This document shows positions 1 through 5,282 of a DNA stretch of 5,282 nucleotides, piece after piece. Location of the stretch: NCBI GenBank assembly GCA_903927855.1, contig CAIYOL010000127.1:1-5282 (forward strand). The letters run 5' to 3'. The first letter of the stretch is position 1, and each line of letters opens with the position of its first letter. Below the pieces are notes generated by a model. That model was not told the origin of the DNA and searched no databases. It saw only the letters and a list, made by a program, of their open reading frames with translations. Position numbers and translations under genes: made by a program. Source of the DNA: an uncultured Planctomycetota bacterium (GTDB taxonomy: Bacteria; Planctomycetota; Phycisphaerae; Sedimentisphaerales; Anaerobacaceae).

Positions 1-45
1 ATAAGCAAAAAAGATGCAGACCCGTTTAAATGGAAAACCCTATGA
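1..45 (+). CDS. 3' end of an upstream gene (possibly scpA), partial
   Basis: Frame 1 is open from the left edge and encodes a tail ending DPFKWKTL before a TGA at 43-45. That stop overlaps the ATG of scpB at 42-44 in an ATGA junction, the usual sign of translational coupling in an operon. In many bacteria the gene directly before scpB is scpA, the kleisin partner of SMC, so scpA is the natural guess. Only 14 codons are visible and they carry no diagnostic motif, so the identity is inferred from gene order alone. Frame 3 is also open for eight codons, up to a TAA at 27-29, and cannot be fully excluded. Confidence 0.4.
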   Translation: MSKKDADPFKWKTL

Positions 46-641
46 CAGAAGAGCACGAACAACAGCCGGAAATCCAGGCAGAAATTGAAAACAAAATCGA
101 TTTATCACAACCGCCCCCTGATGTGACTGTCGAATCGGTCACAGAAGCAGTCCTCTTTGCCAGCGATGAGCCTCTAAGGGAGGCCAGATTAGCTGATATT
201 GTCGGGACAAGCGCTTCGCAAATCCGCCAGCACATTAAAAACCTCAATGATAAATACCAGGCCAACAACAACGCCTTCAGGATAGAGCAAATTGCCGGCG
301 GCTACCAAATGATGACTCTCAGTCATTACAACCATTGGTTACAAAAATTACTCCGCGCGAGAGACGCCGGCAAACTAAGCCCAGCGGCACTGGAAACCCT
401 CGCAATAATCGCCTACAAGCAGCCGATTATCCGCGCCGACATCGAAACCATCAGAGGTGTCGCGGTCGGCGAGATAATCAGAACTCTTATGTACAAAGGG
501 CTGGTCAAGATTATAGGCCGGGCAGAGGTCGTAGGCAGACCACTGCTATACGGAACAACAAAAAAATTTCTTGAAGTCTTCGGCCTAAATTCCCTCAAAG
601 ACCTGCCCAAAATCGAAGAACTCAAAAAACCGCCGACTTAG
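42..641 (+). CDS. scpB: Segregation and condensation protein ScpB
   Basis: ScpB is the winged-helix (kite) subunit of the SMC-ScpA-ScpB condensin. As a dimer it binds the ScpA kleisin and helps compact and segregate the chromosome on the nucleoid. From ATG 42 the protein has 199 residues, normal for the family. Family hallmarks are visible in order: AVLFASDEPL near residue 36, GGYQMMT near 86, LSPAALETLAIIAYKQPI near 113, RADIETIRGV near 131, and VVGRPLLYGTTKKFLEVFGL near 163, followed by DLP. The first 30 or so residues are acidic and Gln/Pro-rich and look like a disordered tail. ATG 42 is preferred over the in-frame ATG at 30 because it overlaps the upstream stop (ATGA) and has a GGA at 32-34 at fitting distance, whereas ATG 30 has no ribosome binding site. 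Function is certain by family; the start is probable. Confidence 0.95.
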   Translation: MTEEHEQQPEIQAEIENKIDLSQPPPDVTVESVTEAVLFASDEPLREARLADIVGTSASQIRQHIKNLNDKYQANNNAFRIEQIAGGYQMMTLSHYNHWLQKLLRARDAGKLSPAALETLAIIAYKQPIIRADIETIRGVAVGEIIRTLMYKGLVKIIGRAEVVGRPLLYGTTKKFLEVFGLNSLKDLPKIEELKKPPT

Positions 642-658
642 AAAATCAGCGTTTTTTT
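631..658 (+). terminator. Probable intrinsic terminator of the scpB transcript
   Basis: CGCCGA (631-636) pairs with TCAGCG (646-651) with one C-A mismatch, around a 9-base loop, and is followed at once by seven T (652-658). A run of six A (624-629) can pair with the T run and extend the stem. The left arm lies inside the last scpB codons and the stop codon TAG (639-641) sits in the loop. The stem is short and imperfect, so efficiency is uncertain, but its position before a new promoter fits the end of a transcription unit. Confidence 0.5.
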
Positions 659-698
659 AACATTTATAGCTGCACATTTTCGCTAATCGCCTTTTGTC

Positions 699-727
699 TT
701 TACAAGCCGCTCAGTTGCTGATACAAT
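699..727 (+). promoter_or_regulatory. Sigma70-type promoter of the 2-oxoacid oxidoreductase operon
   Basis: TTTACA (699-704) and TACAAT (722-727) each match the sigma70 -35 and -10 consensus at five of six bases and are separated by the ideal 17 bases. Transcription should start near 733-735, only about 3-5 bases before the ATG at 738. No Shine-Dalgarno sequence is present before that ATG, which agrees with a leaderless or near-leaderless message. The box match and spacing are read directly; promoter activity is inferred. Confidence 0.65.
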
Positions 728-737
728 CATATATTCT

Positions 738-1001
738 ATGGCTGGCAAAATAATAATCAATGCCGAACGCTGTAAAGGCTGCGGCCTGTGTATTACAGTA
801 TGCCCGAAAGGCGGCATCACCATCTCAAAACAATCCAACAAAAGCGGTTACTTTCCCGCACAGGCAAGCAACACCGATTGTACCGGCTGCGCCACCTGCG
901 CAATTATCTGTCCTGATGCCGCAATCGAAGTATATCGTGAAAACAATATACTCGATAAACCATACAAAAAAACCGCTCCAAATCTCAAGGGGAAAAAATG
1001 A
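738..1001 (+). CDS. korD: 2-oxoacid:ferredoxin oxidoreductase delta subunit (2x[4Fe-4S] ferredoxin)
   Basis: This small iron-sulfur protein of 87 residues carries two [4Fe-4S] clusters that pass electrons from the catalytic subunits to soluble ferredoxin in the cytoplasm. Two complete CxxCxxCxxxCP motifs are present: Cys12, 15, 18 and 22, and Cys48, 51, 54 and 58. The tail after residue 70 is lysine-rich and probably flexible. It is the first gene of the operon, and its TGA overlaps the start of the alpha gene (ATGA at 998-1001). ATG 738 is the only credible start: the frame upstream back to a TAA at 684-686 has no ATG, GTG or TTG, and the first cysteine is just 12 residues in. It lacks a Shine-Dalgarno sequence. 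The sequence alone could be any bacterial dicluster ferredoxin; the neighbours assign it as the delta subunit (called KorD, VorD or PorD depending on substrate). Confidence 0.9.
   Translation: MAGKIIINAERCKGCGLCITVCPKGGITISKQSNKSGYFPAQASNTDCTGCATCAIICPDAAIEVYRENNILDKPYKKTAPNLKGKK
987..992 (+). promoter_or_regulatory. Ribosome binding site of the alpha subunit gene
   Basis: AAGGGG lies five bases before the ATG at 998, inside the last codons of the ferredoxin gene. It is a strong purine-rich site and contrasts with the absence of one in front of the first gene of the operon. Confidence 0.6.
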
Positions 1002-2068
1002 GCGAGAAGATTTTAATGTGCGGCAATGAGGCACTTGCGGAAGCAGCCATTGTTGCCGGACTTGACGCATATTTCGGCTATCCCATTACGCCGCAAAACG
1101 AAATCCCCGAATATATGTCAAAACGGATGCCCGAAGAAGGCAGGGTTTTCCTCCAGTGCGAAAGCGAGCTGGCGGCAATAAATATGGTTTACGGCGCCTC
1201 GGCTACCGGAAAAAGGGCTATGACAACCTCATCCAGTCCCGGGGTAAGCTTAATGCAGGAAGGAATAAGTTACCTGGCTGGTGCTGAATTGCCGTCCGTC
1301 ATTGTCAACGTTATGCGAGGCGGACCCGGCCTGGGCAACATTGCCCCATCACAAGGTGATTACTTCCAGGCAACACGTGGCGGCGGACACGGCGACTACA
1401 GAACCATCGTCCTGGCCCCTTCAGGCGTCCAGGAACTCGTCGATTGTATGCCGCTGGCATTTGACCTCGCTGACCAGTACCGCACGCCTGTTCTGGTCCT
1501 TGCCGACGGTATCCTTGGCCAGATGATGGAACCGGTGGTCTTCAACAAAAAACCCCGCCGCAAACTGCCACCAAAAGACTGGGCGCTAACCGGCGCAGAC
1601 AATAGAAAACAAAACATAGTCAGGTCACTCTGGCTAAAGGAAGGAGTGGTCGAACAGCACAACTACGACCTGCAGGCAAAATACAAAGAAATAGAGAAGA
1701 ACGAAATACTCTGCGAACAATACGAAGTTGACGACGCGGAAATAGTGGTAATTGCATACGGCATTGCCGCCAGAATAGTGCGAGGCGCCGTCAATAAAGC
1801 AAGGCAGGAAGGAATCAAAGTCGGCTGGATACGCCCAATCACTTTATGGCCTTTTCCGACAGAACAAATCAGTAAAGCCGCCGAAAATTTCAAAATTTTC
1901 CTGACAGTCGAGCTAAGCTGCGGCCAGATGGTCGAAGATGTAAAATTAGCCGTGGCCGGAAAAGTACCAGTGCCGTTTTACGGACGGCCCGGCGGCGGCG
2001 TCCCCACTGTCGAGCAGGTCCTCGAAAAAATCCGGCAGCTAACCCTGCGACCAGAGAATGTAGTATGA
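998..2068 (+). CDS. vorB: 2-oxoacid:ferredoxin oxidoreductase alpha subunit, VorB (2-ketoisovalerate) type
   Basis: The alpha subunit supplies the pyrimidine-binding half of the thiamine pyrophosphate site in the CoA-dependent oxidative decarboxylation of a 2-oxoacid. For the Vor class that is 2-ketoisovalerate to isobutyryl-CoA and CO2, reducing ferredoxin, and reversible in anaerobes. The protein has 356 residues. The N-terminal domain, roughly residues 5-185, contains GYPITPQNEIPEY (27-39), CESELAAINMVYGA (54-67, with Glu56 a candidate cofactor contact), SSSPGVSLMQEGISYLAGAE, RGGPGLGNI (107-115) and SQGDYFQA. The second domain, roughly 245-345, contains GWIRPITLWPFP (276-287) and MVEDVKLAV. 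These motifs closely resemble proteins annotated as VorB rather than pyruvate oxidoreductases. It overlaps both neighbours by ATGA junctions. Family membership is sure; substrate (branched-chain versus 2-oxoglutarate) is inferred, so korA is an alternative name. Confidence 0.9.
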   Translation: MSEKILMCGNEALAEAAIVAGLDAYFGYPITPQNEIPEYMSKRMPEEGRVFLQCESELAAINMVYGASATGKRAMTTSSSPGVSLMQEGISYLAGAELPSVIVNVMRGGPGLGNIAPSQGDYFQATRGGGHGDYRTIVLAPSGVQELVDCMPLAFDLADQYRTPVLVLADGILGQMMEPVVFNKKPRRKLPPKDWALTGADNRKQNIVRSLWLKEGVVEQHNYDLQAKYKEIEKNEILCEQYEVDDAEIVVIAYGIAARIVRGAVNKARQEGIKVGWIRPITLWPFPTEQISKAAENFKIFLTVELSCGQMVEDVKLAVAGKVPVPFYGRPGGGVPTVEQVLEKIRQLTLRPENVV

Positions 2069-2802
2069 TGCAAAAAGTATTTACAAAACCCGAAGCTCTG
2101 AAAGATTGCCAGACGCATTATTGCCCCGGCTGTGGGCACGGAATTGCCCACAGACTAATAGCAGAAACAATTGACGAATTAGGCATACGCGGTCGGACTA
2201 TCGGCATCGCGCCAGTCGGATGTTCGGTGCTGGCATACGATTATCTTGACGTTGATATGGTCGAGGTAGCACACGGCAGAGCACCCGCCGTGGCGACAGG
2301 AATGAAAAGGACAAACCCTGACAAGATAATCTTTTCTTATCAGGGCGACGGTGACCTGGCAGCCATCGGAACAAGTGAAATCATCCACGCTGCGCACCGC
2401 GGCGAACAGATAACCGTGATTTTTATCAACAATGCCGTCTTCGGAATGACTGGCGGACAAATGGCACCGACAACCCTGCTCGAACAGGTGACAACCACGA
2501 CGCCGCTGGGACGCGATGCTGGCAAGCAGGGTTACCCCCTGCAGGTATCTGAGTTGCTGGCAATCCTGCCCGGAGCAATCTACATCGAGCGATGTGCCCT
2601 GAGTAACCCGGCTCAGGTACGCAAGGCTAAAAAGGCTATCAAACACGCTTTTGAATTGCAGCTCAATAACGCCCAAGGCCTGTCCCTGGTTGAACTGCTT
2701 TCGCCCTGCCCAACATATTGGCGAATGACACCGGCCAAGGCAATCGAGTGGATGGAAAACGAAATGATAAAAATCTTCCCGTTGGGGCGTTTGAAAGGCT
2801 GA
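2065..2802 (+). CDS. korB: 2-oxoacid:ferredoxin oxidoreductase beta subunit (TPP- and [4Fe-4S]-binding)
   Basis: The beta subunit binds the diphosphate and Mg2+ of thiamine pyrophosphate and a proximal [4Fe-4S] cluster, and completes the active site with alpha. The protein has 245 residues. The TPP motif runs from GDGDLAAIG at 94-102 to the NNAVFGMTGGQ stretch at 122-132. Four cysteines at positions typical of the family, HYCPGCGHG (Cys20 and Cys23), VGCS (Cys53) and LSPCPTYW (Cys215), are likely cluster ligands. The short form with CPGCGH near the N-terminus is the Kor/Vor type rather than pyruvate PorB. Translation can begin at ATG 2065, overlapping the alpha stop, or at the adjacent ATG 2068; only a weak AGAGAA site precedes them, so coupling to alpha translation is likely. 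In a Vor enzyme it could equally be called VorA. Confidence 0.9.
   Translation: MMQKVFTKPEALKDCQTHYCPGCGHGIAHRLIAETIDELGIRGRTIGIAPVGCSVLAYDYLDVDMVEVAHGRAPAVATGMKRTNPDKIIFSYQGDGDLAAIGTSEIIHAAHRGEQITVIFINNAVFGMTGGQMAPTTLLEQVTTTTPLGRDAGKQGYPLQVSELLAILPGAIYIERCALSNPAQVRKAKKAIKHAFELQLNNAQGLSLVELLSPCPTYWRMTPAKAIEWMENEMIKIFPLGRLKG
2793..2798 (+). promoter_or_regulatory. Ribosome binding site deciding the gamma subunit start
   Basis: GAAAGG ends six bases before a GTG at 2805 and overlaps the last codons of the beta gene. Its spacing supports GTG 2805 as the start of gamma over the far upstream in-frame ATG at 2718. Confidence 0.6.
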
Positions 2803-2804
2803 AT

Positions 2805-3368
2805 GTGACACAAAACGGCTTTCAAGAAGAAGTAATCATCGCCGGCTTCGGCGGACAAGGGGTTATGCTGGCTGGCAGACTTCTGGCCCAAACGGCGATG
2901 AATGCCGGCAAAGAAGTAACCTTTATGCCGTCATATGGCGCAGAGGTTCGCGGCGGAACCGCCAACAGTATGGTTGTAATCGCAGATGAGCCTATCGCCT
3001 CGCCGCTGGTCAGCAATCCCGATTCGCTAATCGCAATGAACAAGGCATCCCTGAACAAATTCGCCCCTGCTGTTAAAAAAGGCGGCCTGCTGGTACTTAA
3101 CAGTTCCCTGATTGACAGCAAGCCGGACGTAGACAAGTCAATCGACATCCTGGCGGTTCCGGCAGATGACATAGCTATTGAGTTAGGCAGTCAAAAAAGT
3201 GCGAATATGGTCGCCCTCGGCGCATATCTTAAAAGGCGGGGCTTATTGAGCGCCGACGCCGCTGTAAAGTCTCTGCCCGACGTTTTAGCCCAGCGATATC
3301 ACAAAACTCTTCCGGTCAATGCCCAGGCACTGCGAAGAGGTGCAGAATTTGCCGGAAACAGCGCATAA
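2805..3368 (+). CDS. korC: 2-oxoacid:ferredoxin oxidoreductase gamma subunit
   Basis: The gamma subunit carries the CoA-binding domain of the enzyme and completes the delta-alpha-beta-gamma set. Read from GTG 2805 the protein has 187 residues, the usual size. Visible family motifs are IIAGFGGQGVMLAG (residues 11-24), a glycine-rich turn typical of the POR gamma domain, then PSYGAEVRGGTAN (42-54), a conserved signature, and NMVALGAYLKRRGLL (134-148). GTG 2805 is chosen because it lies two bases after the beta stop, has GAAAGG at good spacing, and puts the conserved VIIAGFGGQG about ten residues from the N-terminus as in homologues. An in-frame ATG at 2718 would add 29 residues of unrelated character and overlap beta by 85 bases. 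It is the last gene of the operon; no convincing terminator follows. Confidence 0.9.
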   Translation: MTQNGFQEEVIIAGFGGQGVMLAGRLLAQTAMNAGKEVTFMPSYGAEVRGGTANSMVVIADEPIASPLVSNPDSLIAMNKASLNKFAPAVKKGGLLVLNSSLIDSKPDVDKSIDILAVPADDIAIELGSQKSANMVALGAYLKRRGLLSADAAVKSLPDVLAQRYHKTLPVNAQALRRGAEFAGNSA

Positions 3369-3383
3369 TACTCTGTTGAAAAC

Positions 3384-3412
3384 TTGTTTAAACTTCCTGC
3401 AACTGTTACAAT
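3384..3412 (+). promoter_or_regulatory. Probable clpX promoter
   Basis: TACAAT (3407-3412) is a five-of-six -10 match, and TTGTTT (3384-3389) lies 17 bases upstream as a weaker -35 (TTG only). The start would fall near 3418-3420, giving a leader of about 32-34 bases before the clpX ATG. The -10 and the following base, TACAATC, are identical to those in the promoter at 722-728. A better -35-like TTGAAA at 3376-3381 is too far away, at 25 bases. Confidence 0.5.
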
Positions 3413-3431
3413 CTATAAGCAAAGCTTAAAC
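3386..3431 (+). repeat. Imperfect inverted repeat flanking the clpX -10 box
   Basis: GTTTAAACTT (3386-3395) and AAGCTTAAAC (3422-3431) are reverse complements at nine of ten positions. They are separated by 26 bases that contain the TACAAT -10 element. The left arm overlaps the proposed -35 and the right arm lies in the leader. The layout could be an operator pair, but the arms are AT-rich and the left one is itself centred on a GTTTAAAC palindrome, so chance is possible. Confidence 0.3.
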
Positions 3432-3439
3432 CTCAGAAC

Positions 3440-3443
3440 AGGA
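3440..3443 (+). promoter_or_regulatory. Ribosome binding site of clpX
   Basis: AGGA, in the context CAGGAAAAC, ends eight bases before the ATG at 3452. It confirms that start, which also places the first zinc cysteine at residue 14 as in other ClpX proteins. Confidence 0.6.
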
Positions 3444-3451
3444 AAACAATT

Positions 3452-4729
3452 ATGACCAAGCAACTAAATAATAAAAAAGCCAGGGCAATCTGCAGCTTCT
3501 GCGGCCGGTCGTCAGGCCAAGACCAGACCGATGCGTTCATCGAGGGACCCAATAACGTCTTTATTTGTCCCGAATGCGTCGATTTATGCCATAATATCAT
3601 CCAGCAAAACCGCAAACGAATCAGCAGCCCGGTACTCAGCCTTAAAGAAATGCCGAAGCCGAAAGAGATAAAGCAATATCTCGACCAGTATGTAATCGGC
3701 CAGGAACACGCCAAAAAATACCTCTCCGTCGCAGTGCACAACCATTACAAACGCCTGCTGCACACCAATAGTAACAATAGCGATGTTGAAATTGACAAAT
3801 CCAACGTTCTTTTAATCGGTCCGACCGGCACCGGCAAAACTCTCCTTGCACGAACCCTCGCACGCTTCCTAGATGTACCGTTCGCCATATGCGATGCCAC
3901 TACTGTTACAGAGGCCGGATACGTCGGCGAAGACGTCGAAAATTTCCTGTTGCGGCTCCTACAGTCCGCTGACGGCGACCTGGAGGTCGCTCAGCGAGGT
4001 ATTGTCTATGTGGACGAAATCGACAAAATCGGGAAAACGAACCAGAATGTTTCAATTACCCGCGACGTTTCAGGCGAGGGCGTCCAGCAGGCATTACTGA
4101 AAATGCTCGAAGGAACCATCGCCAATGTCCCGCCGCAGGGCGGAAGAAAACACCCGGAGCAGTCCTACATACCGTTTGACACCACGCAGGTGCTTTTTAT
4201 TTGCGACGGAACCTTCGTTGGACTGGAAAACATCATAAAAAAAAGGCTCGGCAAAAAAATGATAGGCTTCGGTTCCGAACTGTCTGAAAAGACCGATGAA
4301 AAAACTGAGTACAGTGACACAATCAGCCAGGTCATAGCCGAGGATATCATAGAGTTCGGAATGATTCCCGAAATGGTGGGGCGTCTGCCGGTGATTACCG
4401 TTCTGTCGGCTCTCGATGAGAAAGCACTCATTGACATATTAACCAAGCCGAAAAATGCCCTCATCAGGCAGTATCAAAAATTCTTCGAGATGGAAGATGC
4501 CGAGCTCGAATTCACCAATGATGGCTTACATGCATTGGCACAAAAAGCGCTTGAGCACGACACCGGTGCCAGGGCCCTTCGCTCGATTACCGAGGAGTTA
4601 ATGGTAGATTTGATGTATCGGCTGCCCGAAGAGCCGAAGCCCGCAAAATATATAATCACCCGCGATATCGTCGAAGGCAAAGCAGAACTCTTCACTGCAA
4701 AACAAAACGCAAAAAAAGAATCAGCTTAA
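3452..4729 (+). CDS. clpX: ATP-dependent Clp protease ATP-binding subunit ClpX
   Basis: ClpX is a hexameric AAA+ unfoldase that recognises tagged or regulatory proteins in the cytoplasm and threads them into ClpP. The protein has 425 residues, full length. The N-terminal zinc-binding domain has Cys14, Cys17, Cys39 and Cys42 (CSFC and CPEC). The AAA+ core shows Walker A GPTGTGKT (123-130), the pore loop GYVGED (156-161), Walker [10 protein letters not shown] (184-192), an RKH pore loop (232-234), the ClpP-docking IGF loop (271-273), a probable arginine finger in MVGRLPV (Arg311) and sensor 2 GARALR (372-377). Every key residue is intact. The IGF loop implies a ClpP partner encoded elsewhere, since neither clpP nor tig lies upstream. 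It has its own promoter and stands as a single gene before a convergent neighbour. Confidence 0.97.
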   Translation: MTKQLNNKKARAICSFCGRSSGQDQTDAFIEGPNNVFICPECVDLCHNIIQQNRKRISSPVLSLKEMPKPKEIKQYLDQYVIGQEHAKKYLSVAVHNHYKRLLHTNSNNSDVEIDKSNVLLIGPTGTGKTLLARTLARFLDVPFAICDATTVTEAGYVGEDVENFLLRLLQSADGDLEVAQRGIVYVDEIDKIGKTNQNVSITRDVSGEGVQQALLKMLEGTIANVPPQGGRKHPEQSYIPFDTTQVLFICDGTFVGLENIIKKRLGKKMIGFGSELSEKTDEKTEYSDTISQVIAEDIIEFGMIPEMVGRLPVITVLSALDEKALIDILTKPKNALIRQYQKFFEMEDAELEFTNDGLHALAQKALEHDTGARALRSITEELMVDLMYRLPEEPKPAKYIITRDIVEGKAELFTAKQNAKKESA

Positions 4730-4748
4730 TCTGCCGCAGACAGATTAA
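4726..4748. terminator. Hairpin between convergent clpX and L,D-transpeptidase genes, possible terminator
   Basis: TTAATCTG (4726-4733) and CAGATTAA (4741-4748) form a perfect 8-bp stem around a 7-base loop, beginning at the clpX stop codon. On the plus strand no T run follows. On the minus strand the stem is followed after eight bases by seven T (complement of 4711-4717), so it resembles a terminator more for the leftward gene. The convergent position supports a terminator role, but stem GC content is low and the T run is displaced. Confidence 0.35.
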
Positions 4749-4795
4749 AATCTTATGCGATGATGACTGCCTTAATAAATTGGGGGAGATAGCCT

Positions 4796-5282
4796 CTACT
4801 CTACTACCTCAACTCGCGACTCTCCGGGTTCCAGCAAATTATAGACCAGTATGGCATCACCGTTATGCAGACGAATACATCCCTGTGATTCTGCCACACC
4901 GATTCCATTAGGGTCTTTCGTTCCGTGAATCGCAAAACCGGTCCTGCCTACGGCCTCCCCTTCGACGCCTTCCAGCCCTATCCACCTCGACCCTAAAGGA
5001 TAATCAGAAGCCTCGGACTCGTATGTCTTGCCGGAAACAGGGTCAGTCCACGTAGGAGCTATCATCTTGCCATCCTTCTTGACGACCCAAAGCCCAGTCG
5101 GCGTCTCCATACCGGGCTTGCCGAGACCAACAGGAAAACTGCGAACAAATGTGTTCTGAAGATACAAATCCATCGTAAAAGTCGAACGATACACCCTAAC
5201 ATGGAACGGGCCGTTAATCACCTTTAGCGTATCTCCCGCCTGCAGGGCCTCGGGACGGCTCATCTTGTTAATCTCCACAAGA
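4796..5282 (-). CDS. LysM/YkuD-type L,D-transpeptidase, C-terminal part
   Basis: L,D-transpeptidases of the YkuD/ErfK family form 3-3 peptidoglycan crosslinks or attach proteins to peptidoglycan outside the cytoplasmic membrane. Here about 161 C-terminal residues are visible, ending at TAG (4798-4796). The catalytic signature is complete: FAIHGT with the conserved His, then 13 residues, then SQGCIRLHNGD with the nucleophile Cys, about 26 residues from the C-terminus. The domain start, VRVYRSTFTMDLYLQNTFVRSFPVGLG followed by TPTGLWVV in the same stretch, is typical. The first 20 or so residues (INKMSRPEALQAGDTLKVI) look like the end of a LysM peptidoglycan-binding repeat, so the gene almost certainly continues past the right edge. 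A GTG at 5278-5276 is an in-frame codon but has no room for a signal peptide and should not be taken as the start. Convergent with clpX. Confidence 0.85.
   Translation of the reverse strand, partial: LVEINKMSRPEALQAGDTLKVINGPFHVRVYRSTFTMDLYLQNTFVRSFPVGLGKPGMETPTGLWVVKKDGKMIAPTWTDPVSGKTYESEASDYPLGSRWIGLEGVEGEAVGRTGFAIHGTKDPNGIGVAESQGCIRLHNGDAILVYNLLEPGESRVEVVE

Noticed and set aside
30..41. In-frame ATG at 30 as the scpB start
   Set aside because: No ribosome binding site precedes it, while ATG 42 overlaps the upstream stop and has GGA at suitable spacing. The four extra residues carry no conservation signal.
2179..2811. Long open frame of about 210 codons on the minus strand opposite the beta subunit gene
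   Set aside because: It lies wholly antisense to a strongly conserved gene, its translation shows no recognisable domain, and it is best explained as a shadow of codon bias in the real gene.
3357..3377. AACAG/CTGTT hairpin at the end of the gamma gene as an operon terminator
   Set aside because: The stem is only 5 bp with an 11-base loop and no T run follows, so it is not a convincing intrinsic terminator.
3376..3381. TTGAAA as the -35 box for clpX
   Set aside because: It matches the consensus well but lies 25 bases from the TACAAT box, and no -10 occurs at the right spacing of 16-18 bases.
1..5282. Search for CRISPR arrays, tRNAs, rRNAs, insertion-sequence ends, toxin-antitoxin or defence genes
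   Set aside because: Nothing of these kinds is visible. Coding genes fill the window apart from gaps under 100 bases, and all are recognisable housekeeping or metabolic families.
5116..5282. GTG at 5278-5276 as the true start of the L,D-transpeptidase
   Set aside because: The reading frame stays open to the window edge, and the protein would begin in the middle of a LysM-like repeat with no export signal.

Overview
This is a compact stretch of bacterial chromosome with housekeeping and anaerobic-metabolism genes. There are no mobile elements, RNA genes, CRISPR arrays or signs of recent transfer. The visible traits are an SMC-ScpAB condensin subunit, a ferredoxin-linked four-subunit 2-oxoacid oxidoreductase, a zinc-finger ClpX and a LysM/YkuD-type L,D-transpeptidase. 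They suggest an anaerobic or facultatively anaerobic bacterium with peptidoglycan. The overall flavour recalls Planctomycetota (Phycisphaerae-like) genomes, but that is a weak guess from protein style and gene mix, not from a marker.

Layout, left to right. (1) The last 14 codons of an upstream gene overlap scpB by an ATGA junction. scpB ends in a probable intrinsic terminator that begins inside its last codons. (2) A clear sigma70-like promoter (TTTACA-17-TACAAT) lies only about 10 bases upstream of a four-gene operon: ferredoxin delta, alpha (VorB type), TPP-binding beta and gamma. The genes are joined by ATGA overlaps or a 2-base gap. The promoter position predicts an almost leaderless mRNA for the first gene. 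(3) An 82-base gap carries a second promoter with the same TACAATC -10 element, flanked by an imperfect inverted repeat, then a good ribosome binding site and a full-length clpX. (4) A short convergent intergenic region holds an 8-bp perfect hairpin. (5) On the minus strand is the C-terminal part of a LysM/L,D-transpeptidase gene that runs off the right edge.

Functionally, the operon should encode a heterotetrameric CoA-acylating oxidoreductase. Alpha and beta together form the thiamine-pyrophosphate active site, gamma contributes the CoA-binding domain, and beta plus delta carry [4Fe-4S] clusters that pass electrons to ferredoxin. The alpha subunit looks most like the branched-chain (2-ketoisovalerate) class, but substrate cannot be fixed from sequence alone. 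ScpB (chromosome condensation), ClpX (protein unfolding) and the transpeptidase (cell-wall crosslinking) are separate transcription units with no evident functional link to it.

I looked for a novel system and did not find one. The points most worth a second look are regulatory: the near-leaderless promoter, the shared -10 element, the repeat around the clpX promoter, and the GTG start of the gamma subunit.
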